6,275 nucleotides of DNA from Nitrospirae bacterium CG1_02_44_142 (GCA_001871685.1 MNVK01000109.1:365-6639); one strand, 5' to 3'. Shown: positions 1 through 5,733, counted from the stretch's first letter. Notes: a model not told the origin generated them from the letters alone. Program-made: numbers and translations.

Positions 1-1066
1 CTGGAGACGCCGCTACTCCCCCTTCTTTTATGAGAAGTTTTGTAAATTCAAGGGAGCCCATTTTTCTGAACCGCTCAGGAATTTTCGCCCATACGAACAT
101 TGTGGCTTTTGGCGGCTCTACATTCCATCCTGCATTATGAAGCCCGTTAATCAGCGCATTGCGCCTTGACTCGTATGTTTTTCTGAATTCCTCAACACAA
201 TCTTGAGGCCCTCTCAGAGCAACAATGCCTGCAATCTGTATAGGCTGAAACATCCCGTAGTCAAGATAACTCTTTATCTTTATCAATGCTCCGACAATAT
301 CTTTATTACCGATGCAGAACCCGACTCTCCATCCGGCCATGGAATAGCTTTTTGTTAGAGAAAAAAATTCCACTCCCACATCCTTTGCCCCCGGAACCTG
401 CAAAAAACTCGGCGCCTTATAATCATCAAAAACAAGGTCTGCATAGGCAAAGTCATGGAGGACTATTATCTTGTTTTCTTTCGCAAAATCCACAACCTTC
501 TTGAAGAACTCAAGCCCTTCTACAACTATCGTTGTTGGATTATGAGGAAAGTTTATTATGAGCATCTTCGGCCTGGGCCATGTCTTTTTAAACGTCTTCT
601 CCATCTCAGCAAAAAAGTCAATGCCGGGGCCTATCGGAATGCTTGTAACCTCGCCGCCTGCTATTATCACGCTGTAAGGATGTATCGGATACGCAGGTGT
701 AGGCGTCATGACAACATCTCCCGGCTGTATGATTGCAAGGGCAAGGTGTGAAAGCCCTTCCTTTGAGCCGATAGTTACAACCGCCTCGCTTTCAGGGTCT
801 AAATCAACATCAAATCTCCTCTTGTACCACTCGCATACCGCCATCCTCAACTGGGTAATTCCCTTTGACGCAGAATACCTGTGGTTTTTGGGATTATTTG
901 CAGCCTCACAGAGTTTGTCTATCACATGTTTTGGGGCAGGCATATCCGGATTTCCCATGCCCAGGTCAATTATATCCTCCCCGCGTTTTCTCGCTTCCAT
1001 CTTGAGGCCGTTGACTATGGCAAAAACATAAGGCGGAAGCCTCTTTATCCTGTTAAACTCAAGCAT
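1..1066 (-). CDS. alaC: AlaC-type alanine transaminase (class I/II PLP aminotransferase), C-terminus cut by window edge
   Basis: PLP-dependent fold-type I aminotransferase, probably interconverting pyruvate and alanine with glutamate as amino donor in the cytoplasm. Translating the minus strand from the ATG at 1066 gives 355 open codons running off the window at position 1, in the middle of a VAASP segment; by comparison with E. coli AlaC some 40-50 residues are missing. Visible landmarks: N-terminal NRIKRLPPYVF, a GMGNPD segment (37-41), TIGSKEGLSHL (98-108), NFPHNPT with Asn176, HDFAYAD with Asp205 and Tyr208, and the Schiff-base lysine K239 in SLTKSYSMAGWRVGF. These match AlaC closely from memory. 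A related role as LL-diaminopimelate aminotransferase cannot be excluded, because the two subfamilies are similar and annotation often mixes them. The start is supported by GAAGGAG five bases upstream. It lies downstream of lipA in the same direction, separated by an octamer-repeat block. Confidence 0.88.
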   Translation of the reverse strand, partial: MLEFNRIKRLPPYVFAIVNGLKMEARKRGEDIIDLGMGNPDMPAPKHVIDKLCEAANNPKNHRYSASKGITQLRMAVCEWYKRRFDVDLDPESEAVVTIGSKEGLSHLALAIIQPGDVVMTPTPAYPIHPYSVIIAGGEVTSIPIGPGIDFFAEMEKTFKKTWPRPKMLIINFPHNPTTIVVEGLEFFKKVVDFAKENKIIVLHDFAYADLVFDDYKAPSFLQVPGAKDVGVEFFSLTKSYSMAGWRVGFCIGNKDIVGALIKIKSYLDYGMFQPIQIAGIVALRGPQDCVEEFRKTYESRRNALINGLHNAGWNVEPPKATMFVWAKIPERFRKMGSLEFTKLLIKEGGVAASP

Positions 1067-1071
1067 TTAAA

Positions 1072-1078
1072 CTCCTTC
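1072..1078 (-). promoter_or_regulatory. Shine-Dalgarno of the aminotransferase gene
   Basis: GAAGGAG on the minus strand, five bases before the ATG at 1066. It fixes the start codon. Its upstream edge abuts the octamer repeat block directly. Confidence 0.85.
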
Positions 1079-1161
1079 TGGTGAATTGGTGAATCGGTCA
1101 ATCGGTCAATCGCATAAATTCATTAACCCATTTACCCATCAACCCATTCACCTATTTACCG
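1079..1161. repeat. Opposed arrays of degenerate octamers (NGGTNAAT), imperfect hairpin
   Basis: On the plus strand four consecutive 8-base units occupy 1079-1110: TGGTGAAT, TGGTGAAT, CGGTCAAT, CGGTCAAT. After an 11-base centre (1111-1121) five units of the reverse complement type follow at 1122-1161: ATTAACCC, ATTTACCC, ATCAACCC, ATTCACCT, ATTTACCG. The two arms can pair imperfectly, so transcript crossing from lipA to the aminotransferase gene would contain a long mismatched stem. The last unit includes the TAA stop (1156-1158) and last sense codon of lipA, and the first unit abuts the next gene's ribosome binding site. I see no T-run that would make this a standard terminator. Role unknown; it may be a dispersed low-complexity repeat. 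Confidence 0.85.
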
Positions 1162-1998
1162 ATTATTATACATTTCCTCTGCATTCATTGAGCTTCTCAC
1201 AAGCGGAGCTGACGCCGCATATTTAAACCCTATTTTAACGGCTGTTTCTTTATATTCATTAAAAATCTCCGGCCTTACATATTCCTTGACGGGAAGATTC
1301 TGTTTGCCCGGACTGAGATACTGCCCTATTGTCACAGTATCGCAGCCGGCGTCTTTGAGGTCTTTCAGCACGCTGACGACCTCATTGAAAGTCTCGCCCA
1401 GCCCTACCATCAGCCCTGATTTTGCGTTAATATCAAGCGCAATCTTTTTTGCATTCCGCAGCACATTTAAGGACCTTTCATAATTTGCCTGCGGCCTTGC
1501 GTAAGGATAAAGCCTTGGCACAGTCTCTACATTATGATTATAGACGTCCGGCGCGGAGTCAATAACGGTTTTCAGTGAATTATAACTGCCCTTAAAATCA
1601 GGCGTAAGAACCTCCACCACAGCATCAGGAAGATGTTTTTTTACCGCCCTTACTGTCTCGGCAAAATGCCCGGCTCCGCCGTCAGGCAAATCATCCCTTG
1701 TAACAGATGTCACAACTACATATTTCAATCCCAGCTCCTTTGCGGCCAGAGCAACCCTCTCCGGCTCCTTTCCATCAAGGGTTTCGGGCATTGAGAATTT
1801 TACAGAACAGAACCCGCAGTTTCTTGTGCACGCAGAACCCATAATCATAAAGGCCGCCGTAGGCTTTGAAAAGCACTCACCCATGTTCGGGCATCGCGCC
1901 TTCTCACAGACAGTGGAAAGGCGGTGCTTCCTTAAAATCTGTTTTGTATCATGAAGCCCTAAAGCGCTTTTTACTTTTATCCACTCCGGCAATCGCAT
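1156..1998 (-). CDS. lipA: Lipoyl synthase (radical SAM)
   Basis: Inserts two sulfur atoms at C6 and C8 of protein-bound octanoyl groups to make lipoyl cofactor for 2-oxoacid dehydrogenases and the glycine cleavage H protein. With the ATG at 1998 the product is 280 residues, the usual length. The auxiliary [4Fe-4S] cluster motif C-x4-C-x5-C is C31, C36, C42; the radical SAM motif C-x3-C-x2-C is C57, C61, C64; the conserved RSS motif that ligates the auxiliary cluster is at 268-270. A longer reading frame begins at a TTG at 2034, but that TTG is part of a TTGACA -35 element, so I choose the ATG giving MRLPEWIKVK, which matches the family N-terminus. No Shine-Dalgarno precedes either start. The stop lies inside the octamer repeat block. 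No lipB is visible. Upstream, divergently, lies the EamA transporter gene. Confidence 0.95.
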   Translation of the reverse strand: MRLPEWIKVKSALGLHDTKQILRKHRLSTVCEKARCPNMGECFSKPTAAFMIMGSACTRNCGFCSVKFSMPETLDGKEPERVALAAKELGLKYVVVTSVTRDDLPDGGAGHFAETVRAVKKHLPDAVVEVLTPDFKGSYNSLKTVIDSAPDVYNHNVETVPRLYPYARPQANYERSLNVLRNAKKIALDINAKSGLMVGLGETFNEVVSVLKDLKDAGCDTVTIGQYLSPGKQNLPVKEYVRPEIFNEYKETAVKIGFKYAASAPLVRSSMNAEEMYNNR

Positions 1999-2005
1999 GT
2001 TATTA

Positions 2006-2034
2006 AACATAAAAGAAATGCAAAAGTTTGTCAA
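2006..2034 (-). promoter_or_regulatory. Sigma70-type promoter of lipA, predicted start at or next to the ATG
   Basis: Minus strand: TTGACA (2029-2034, perfect -35), a 17-base spacer, then TATGTT (2006-2011, four of six matches to TATAAT). The expected transcription start falls at about 1999-1998, on the lipA ATG, which implies a leaderless mRNA. Spacing and the perfect -35 make it convincing; activity is inferred. Confidence 0.7.
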
Positions 2035-2068
2035 TCACAGGCAGGACTGAAAAATAGACATAGAAGGT

Positions 2069-2109
2069 TGTCATTGCGAGTCCCGATAAAATCGGGACTC
2101 GCAATGACA
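2069..2109. repeat. Perfect palindromic element, 19-bp arms with 3-base loop
   Basis: TGTCATTGCGAGTCCCGAT (2069-2087), loop AAA, then its exact reverse complement (2091-2109). It lies in the 168-base gap between the divergent lipA and transporter starts, away from both predicted promoters. TGTCATTGCGAG-type palindromes occur as dispersed intergenic repeats in many bacterial genomes (memory, not checked here), so this is probably one copy of a REP- or MITE-like family. No T-run follows on either strand, which argues against an ordinary intrinsic terminator. Confidence 0.9.
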
Positions 2110-2121
2110 GATAATGCAATA

Positions 2122-2130
2122 TGTTAAAAT
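2122..2130 (+). promoter_or_regulatory. Probable extended -10 promoter of the transporter gene
   Basis: TG-T-TAAAAT is an extended -10 with five of six matches in the hexamer. The transcription start would be near 2137, leaving a leader of about 30 bases that includes the weak GAGG ribosome binding site. No clear -35 was found. Confidence 0.45.
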
Positions 2131-2166
2131 GTTACCTATGCTTTATGCAGAGGATATTGTTTCCCA

Positions 2167-3003
2167 ATGAACAGAATGACGCCTTCTCTTTATATTCTGC
2201 TTGCCATATTTCTGTGGAGTTCTCTCGGCGTAATCGTAAAACTGTCAGGCGTAGCGGTTCATGTCCTTATCTTTTATTCGGTTATTGTCTCTCTTATCGT
2301 TCAGGGAATAATCCTGTCCCGGAAAAATTACAGGAAAGAATTCCCGGGACTAAAACTGCTTAAATATCCCTTGATACTTGGCGCTGCCTCATTAATTAAT
2401 ACCTTTAGTTACTTCCTTGCCTTTAAACATACAACGATAGCAAATGCAGTGCTTACTCATTACACCGCCCCTGTCATTGTCGCTTTTCTTGCTCCGTTAT
2501 TCCTGAGAGAAAGAGTAACACGGCCGATTATTATTTCAATAATCATAGCCTCGGCAGGCCTGTGGATTATGCTCAACGGATTTTCATTTAACGAAGGAGA
2601 TGCGCTTGGAATAACCGCGGGGATAGCATCAGGATTTGCTTACGCAGCAGTCATTATTCTCATCAGAGTTTACACACAGAGCTTTAATCCTGTAGTGCTT
2701 GCCTTTTTCTCAAATTCAGTCATTGCTATACTTCTTGCGCCTTTTGTCAGGGAGTTTCCTGTCAATGCCCTCTGGAGTTTTCTGGTAATGGGGATTGTCC
2801 ATTCTACAATAGCCCCGATTCTCTACTTTAAAGGGCTTCGCTACGTCTCTGCCGGCAGAACCGCTGTGCTTGGTTATATTGAACCTGTTATCGCGATAAT
2901 ATTCGGCATAATATTTCTAAGTGAATTGCCGGGCAAAGGCTCAATTATCGGCGGACTGCTGATAATATTTTCAGGGTATCTGACATTAAGAGAGGGGAAA
3001 TAA
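2167..3003 (+). CDS. EamA/DMT-superfamily permease, 10 membrane segments
   Basis: Integral inner-membrane protein of the drug/metabolite transporter superfamily, 278 residues, the normal length for a ten-helix EamA protein. Hydrophobic segments lie at roughly 7-25, 28-50, 66-86, 90-112, 118-136, 144-165, 173-195, 202-225, 231-255 and 257-275, in two homologous five-helix halves. Each half ends in the typical pattern: HYTAPVIVAFLAPLFLRERV in the first and GYIEPVIAIIFGIIFLSELP in the second. Members export amino acids, metabolites or drugs; the substrate cannot be read from sequence. The start is the first ATG; GAGG at 2150-2153 is 13 bases upstream, further than ideal, and a second ATG at 2176 is possible. 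It is the only plus-strand gene, divergent from lipA and convergent with the metallopeptidase gene, so it is probably monocistronic. Confidence 0.9.
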   Translation: MNRMTPSLYILLAIFLWSSLGVIVKLSGVAVHVLIFYSVIVSLIVQGIILSRKNYRKEFPGLKLLKYPLILGAASLINTFSYFLAFKHTTIANAVLTHYTAPVIVAFLAPLFLRERVTRPIIISIIIASAGLWIMLNGFSFNEGDALGITAGIASGFAYAAVIILIRVYTQSFNPVVLAFFSNSVIAILLAPFVREFPVNALWSFLVMGIVHSTIAPILYFKGLRYVSAGRTAVLGYIEPVIAIIFGIIFLSELPGKGSIIGGLLIIFSGYLTLREGK

Positions 3004-3050
3004 GCAGATATTCTCAGGAACTTTTGCTGATTTTTCCGCGCCGGTTTCCT

Positions 3051-3722
3051 TTAAATACTCAGAGTCCTTTCGTTATCCTTCAGCCACTTTTGCCTTCTTT
3101 TAAAATCAGGCATGATGCTTTTTACTTTATCCCAAAATAATCTTGAATGGTCTCTTTGTTCCAAATGCACAAGTTCATGCACAATTACATAGTCAATTAT
3201 TTCCAGAGGCGCCATTATCAAACGCCAGCTGAAATTTACAGTTCCCCTTGATCCGCTTGAGCCCCATCTTCTTTGAGCGCCAGTGATTTTGATTGAGAGC
3301 GGCTTATATCCGGTAAGGCTTGCATACCACTCGCAGCGCTCTTTTATCTTCTTTTCCGCGAGTGATTTGTACCACTTTATCACAACATCCCTGGCATAAG
3401 GCACTTTTTCCAGAGATAAAAGCAGACTATCTTTAAGCTCAATATCAACGCCAATACTATCCACAATTTTCAGCATATAGCTCTTTCCGAGACAAAAGAA
3501 AGACTCTCCGTTTACAAATTCTTTAGCTTTTGGCTTGGGCCTGCTCTGTATCTCCAGCAACTTTGCTCTAATCCAGCCGCGTTTTTCATTAACCAGCTTT
3601 TCCAAGTAATCAACAGGGGTTTTAAACGGCGCTCGAATAACAAGCGTTGCATCGTGCGTCAGCACAAGCGCAATTGTTTTTCTTTTTGAGCGGATTATTT
3701 TGCTGATTTTAATTTCTTCCAT
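3051..3722 (-). CDS. YgjP-like zinc metallopeptidase (DUF45/SprT-related)
   Basis: Protein of 223 residues from the ATG at 3722, belonging to the YgjP-like M48-clan family. The zinc site is HELVH at 182-186 (H182, catalytic E183, H186), with H192 in HSRLFW as the likely third ligand. The family signature RRWGSS at 151-156, followed by the NFSWRL and P-LEIIDYVIVHE segments, is intact. No signal peptide is seen, so a cytoplasmic protein is expected. The in vivo substrate of the family is poorly defined. The open frame extends upstream to an ATG at 3860, but that extension reads through the 48-bp direct repeat and across a strong extended -10 promoter, and the family normally begins where MEEIKISKIIRSKRK begins. 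There is no Shine-Dalgarno; the leader should be only about 7 bases. It converges with the transporter gene, 47 bases apart. Confidence 0.88.
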   Translation of the reverse strand: MEEIKISKIIRSKRKTIALVLTHDATLVIRAPFKTPVDYLEKLVNEKRGWIRAKLLEIQSRPKPKAKEFVNGESFFCLGKSYMLKIVDSIGVDIELKDSLLLSLEKVPYARDVVIKWYKSLAEKKIKERCEWYASLTGYKPLSIKITGAQRRWGSSGSRGTVNFSWRLIMAPLEIIDYVIVHELVHLEQRDHSRLFWDKVKSIMPDFKRRQKWLKDNERTLSI

Positions 3723-3735
3723 AAAGTGCAGAACT

Positions 3736-3744
3736 ATTATAACA
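3736..3744 (-). promoter_or_regulatory. Extended -10 promoter of the YgjP-like gene
   Basis: Minus strand TG-T-TATAAT: a perfect -10 hexamer (3736-3741) with the TG extension. The expected transcription start is about 3729, seven bases before the ATG at 3722. No good -35 exists at 17 bases, which is usual for extended -10 promoters. Confidence 0.65.
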
Positions 3745-3779
3745 GACAGAGGAAGTTGAAAAAAATGGAAGGTAAAGAA

Positions 3780-3827
3780 CTTAATCAGGGACACACCCAT
3801 CTTCTCCCTCTGCCCCTCACCGCCCCT
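3780..3827. repeat. 48-bp direct repeat, left copy
   Basis: Identical to 4739-4786 except for one base (A at 3787, T at 4746), same orientation, offset 959 bases. The match stops sharply on both sides. The minus strand is G-rich with tracts GGGG, GGGG, GGG, GGG separated by 6, 4 and 7 bases (3796-3826), a canonical G-quadruplex pattern. The edge also contains GGGTGTGTCCC, a short stem-loop. It lies between the Bro-N gene and the YgjP-like gene. Confidence 0.95.
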
Positions 3828-3933
3828 TGTCAAACGAATTTTCAAAGGTGTCTTTAACAATATTCTGCGCCTGTTGTTTGTCCAAAGCTATTTCTCTGAC
3901 AATTTTTTTGTTCTTGAGTGTTGTTTTAGAAAG
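3817..3933 (-). pseudogene. Coding-like tail in the -1 frame after the Bro-N gene; possible gene remnant or frameshifted C-terminus
   Basis: The minus strand holds a 38-codon open frame between a TAA at 3934-3936 and a TGA at 3817-3819. Its composition looks protein-like (VREIALDKQQAQNIVKD, then TFENSFDKGR), with no ATG, GTG or early start of its own. It overlaps the end of the Bro-N gene in another frame and stops inside the left 48-bp repeat. An A7 run at 3903-3909 on the coding strand is a place where a one-base slip would join the Bro-N frame to it. It may be the remnant of a second gene lost when the cassette formed, or an alternative C-terminus. The pattern recalls the N-terminal helices of HU-type proteins only weakly. 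Chance coding is possible. Confidence 0.3.
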
Positions 3934-4715
3934 TTAGTTTTTGTAACAATGGATTTGCCAAGTCTTTTTTCAAGTTGTTTTCTGGCATTGCCTGCAATAT
4001 CCCCTCCGGATTTGGCGTCTGATTTCAATTTGTTCATGCCTTGAGAATCTTCAGTGCGGTGAATCTCTGTAGTTGACCTTTCGCCAAGCATGTTGAAAAT
4101 CAGTTCAAAATCATCCATGTGGTCCCGCAGGTTTTCACGCTTTAAGCCCTTGAGATTCTTATATTCACCCGGAGTTATTCCGAAAGTGGCTTTGGATATT
4201 TCGGCAGTAAGAATTTCATACTCCTGTTCCTCTTTTGCTCCCCGCTCTTTCCATTCATCAGTCAGCTCTTCTCTGATAGCTATTCCGCGCATCCGCTTTT
4301 CAATCCAGTCGTCCGGATAGCCCTTGAGTTTGTAAAGCATTCTTGTTCTTCTGGTGGCTAATTCCGGATTTTCAATCTCCTGTATCCGTTCATAGCCAAC
4401 TTTTGCCAGCCAACGCTTAAAAGGTTCTGCCTTGGGCGAAGGGATAGACTGGATAATGCGGAAAATTCCTTCTGTATTTGCACAGTTAACTTTCTGTTGT
4501 CCGCCCTCAGTCTTTATAAAAAGGGGGGTGGCAATTTGCCCCCACCCTTTTGAAAGTTCCGGATCGCGTCGCCGCATATCTTTAAGGTATCCATCAGGCT
4601 GTAAAGAGTCAGTTAATGCTGCCACGACATCGACAATAACAAACCACCATTCATTTTTATGGATTGTCTTCCTGATTTTTCTGCCTTTAAATAATGCGAT
4701 TTTTGTAGTTTCCAT
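3888..4715 (-). CDS. Bro-N domain protein, DinD-like (phage antirepressor family)
   Basis: Protein of 275 residues. Residues about 5-110 form a Bro-N domain: WWFVIVDVVAALTDS, then ANTEGIFRIIQS and EPFKRWLAKVGYERIQE. Bro-N is found in baculovirus BRO proteins and phage antirepressors and binds nucleic acid. The C-terminal half (GLKRENLRDHMDDFELIFNM, then LKSDAKSGGDIAGNARKQLE) resembles the C-terminus of E. coli DinD, the damage-inducible inhibitor of RecA filaments, so a DinD-like or antirepressor role is plausible but unproven. The start is the ATG at 4715: AGGAG lies seven bases upstream, whereas the in-frame GTG at 4721 abuts that AGGAG and is too close. No phage gene accompanies it; instead it lies alone between two 48-bp direct repeats and just downstream of ssrA, which suggests horizontal arrival. 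No LexA-type operator was recognised upstream. Confidence 0.8.
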   Translation of the reverse strand: METTKIALFKGRKIRKTIHKNEWWFVIVDVVAALTDSLQPDGYLKDMRRRDPELSKGWGQIATPLFIKTEGGQQKVNCANTEGIFRIIQSIPSPKAEPFKRWLAKVGYERIQEIENPELATRRTRMLYKLKGYPDDWIEKRMRGIAIREELTDEWKERGAKEEQEYEILTAEISKATFGITPGEYKNLKGLKRENLRDHMDDFELIFNMLGERSTTEIHRTEDSQGMNKLKSDAKSGGDIAGNARKQLEKRLGKSIVTKTNFLKQHSRTKKLSEK

Positions 4716-4722
4716 ATTCACT

Positions 4723-4727
4723 CTCCT
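4723..4727 (-). promoter_or_regulatory. Shine-Dalgarno deciding the Bro-N gene start
   Basis: AGGAG on the minus strand, seven bases before the ATG at 4715 but only one base before the in-frame GTG at 4721. It therefore favours the ATG. Confidence 0.75.
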
Positions 4728-4738
4728 GATAAATATTA

Positions 4739-4786
4739 CTTAATCTGGGACACACCCATCTTCTCCCTCTGCCCCTCACCGCCCCT
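4739..4786. repeat. 48-bp direct repeat, right copy
   Basis: Second copy of the repeat at 3780-3827, 47 of 48 bases identical, 24 bases upstream of the Bro-N start codon. It carries the same minus-strand G-tract pattern at 4755-4785. With the left copy it bounds a 959-base unit containing only the Bro-N gene and the coding-like tail. A TAATAT sequence just inside the gene-proximal edge could serve as -10, but no -35 is evident. Confidence 0.95.
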
Positions 4787-4914
4787 AAATACTAATCCTT
4801 TCCTCCCATTATTTTCAATATCTTACTTTACATAAGAAACAGTGGGTGAATTTTTAGATGGAGGCTGTAACCAAGGCTGAAAAACAGGACAAAGATAATG
4901 CTGGATTATGGATA
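4787..4914. other. Intergenic spacer between the direct repeat and ssrA
   Basis: 128 bases with no credible open frame. I found no clear intrinsic terminator for ssrA, no tRNA, and no second copy of the ssrA 3' end that would mark an integration site. Confidence 0.6.
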
Positions 4915-5260
4915 TGGTGGAGGCGGCGGGAATTGAACCCGCGTCCGAAAGCACTACTCTCAGGTTTCTACATGTTTGTTCTGCCTACTTAATCTCGGAT
5001 GATGAACCGCCGACAAACGGGCTGCTGTATCATCCCATCTCCCTTTATCTCGCCTCAGGTTCAGGAGAAAGACCTGAGACCAGCCTGCTGCCTTCGCTGC
5101 ATCCAAAACACAGGCAATCCCGGAGCAGCGTGCCGCTTTAATTAAGCAGCAAGTGCCAGTTCGTTGTTGGCTTTTGTGTTTTTTTCCACCTTTTAACGTG
5201 GTGATGGAGCCACGACATGCCGCCTAAGCCTCGTAACCCCCGTCGAGCCCTTTCGCCCCC
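4915..5260 (-). ncRNA. ssrA: tmRNA (transfer-messenger RNA)
   Basis: Rescues ribosomes stalled on broken mRNA by acting first as alanyl-tRNA and then as template for a degradation tag. The mature RNA of 346 bases begins GGGGGCGAAAGGGCTCGACG (5260 downward), the conserved tmRNA 5' end, and ends CGCCTCC-A-CCA (4915-4925), with CCA encoded. The acceptor stem GGGGGCG/CGCCTCC pairs over seven positions, including one G-U. The T arm is GCGGG-TTCAATT-CCCGC. The tag reading frame runs 5171-5145 from resume codon GCC and encodes ANNELALAA, followed by TAA at 5142-5144; the hydrophobic ALAA-type end is what ClpXP and related proteases recognise. It follows smpB, whose product is its obligate partner, by 24 bases, and has its own promoter. 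Confidence 0.97.
5145..5171 (-). other. tmRNA tag-peptide reading frame
   Basis: Nine codons from GCC give ANNELALAA before TAA (5142-5144). The length is slightly shorter than the ten-residue E. coli tag, but the terminal LAA degron is intact. The resume codon is assigned by analogy with the Ala-Asn start seen in most tags. Confidence 0.85.
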
Positions 5261-5272
5261 GAGGACACTTAT

Positions 5273-5281
5273 AGTATAGCA
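5273..5281 (-). promoter_or_regulatory. Extended -10 promoter of ssrA
   Basis: Minus strand TG-C-TATACT, five of six in the hexamer plus the TG extension. The predicted transcription start is near 5266, leaving about six bases to be removed at the mature 5' end, as expected for RNase P processing. The promoter begins four bases after the smpB stop, and any -35 contact would lie inside smpB. No TTGACA-like -35 is visible. Confidence 0.65.
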
Positions 5282-5284
5282 TAT

Positions 5285-5728
5285 TTACCTGCTCTTCATC
5301 GCCCTTTCTATTTCTCTGTCGGCTTCTTTTTTCTTGATAGCATCCCTTTTTTCATACTGCCTCTTGCCTTTTGCAAGCCCTATCTCAACCTTTGCGAAAG
5401 AGCCTTTGAAATATATCTTTAAAGGGATAAGCGAATAACTTTTTTGCGCCACCTGCCCCCTTAATCTCTCTATCTCTTTTTTATGCAGAAGCAGTTTCCT
5501 CGTTCTTAGCGGTTCATGATTTGTAATGTTGCCGTGGCTGTAAGGGCTGATGTGGCAATTAATAAGAAAGAGCTCGCTATCCTTTGCAAGAACATAGCTG
5601 TCTTTCAGATTCCCTCTTCCTTCTCTGAGGGATTTTACCTCTGTCCCCAAAAGGGCAATGCCTGCCTCTACTTTTTCCTCTATGTGGTAATCGTGAAATG
5701 CCTTCCTGTTCTGGCAGACTATGTTCAT
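5285..5728 (-). CDS. smpB: SsrA-binding protein SmpB
   Basis: Small beta-barrel RNA-binding protein of 147 residues that binds the tRNA-like part of tmRNA and delivers it to the stalled ribosome A site. The canonical blocks are present: NRKAFHDYHIEEKVEAGIAL (7-26), GTEVKSLREGRGNLKDSYV, an RTRKLLLHKKEI segment, and the basic C-terminal tail GKRQYEKRDAIKKKEADREI, which enters the mRNA channel in place of codon-anticodon contact. Length and start fit the family. The ATG has no Shine-Dalgarno; an extended -10 lies immediately upstream, so the mRNA may be leaderless. ssrA follows in the same direction, the classical smpB-ssrA neighbourhood. Confidence 0.97.
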   Translation of the reverse strand: MNIVCQNRKAFHDYHIEEKVEAGIALLGTEVKSLREGRGNLKDSYVLAKDSELFLINCHISPYSHGNITNHEPLRTRKLLLHKKEIERLRGQVAQKSYSLIPLKIYFKGSFAKVEIGLAKGKRQYEKRDAIKKKEADREIERAMKSR

Positions 5729-5733
5729 TGTTT

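Noticed and set aside
286..1084. Several plus-strand open frames across the aminotransferase region.
   Set aside because: They are antisense shadows of a well-conserved minus-strand gene with PLP motifs and a ribosome binding site.
3004..3050. Terminator between the convergent transporter and metallopeptidase genes.
   Set aside because: Only a four-base pairing (AGCA/TGCT) with a long loop precedes the T-run; too weak to call.
3829..3834. TTGACA on the minus strand beside the left repeat as a -35 element.
   Set aside because: Seventeen bases downstream the sequence is GAGGGA, with no resemblance to a -10.
3723..3860. N-terminal extension of the YgjP-like protein to an ATG at 3860.
   Set aside because: It translates the 48-bp repeat and a perfect extended -10 promoter, and family members begin at or near MEEIKISK.
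4716..4721. GTG at 4721 as start of the Bro-N gene.
   Set aside because: The AGGAG is only one base from it but seven bases from the ATG at 4715.
4739..4764. Possible seven-codon leader peptide (MGVSQIK) in the right repeat, preceded by GGGAGA.
   Set aside because: The Shine-Dalgarno spacing is short, the left copy does not keep the same frame end, and no promoter clearly transcribes it.
4915..4930. ssrA 3' end as attachment site of an island containing the Bro-N gene.
   Set aside because: No second copy of the tmRNA 3' end is present in the window and no integrase is seen; the element is explained better by its 48-bp repeats.
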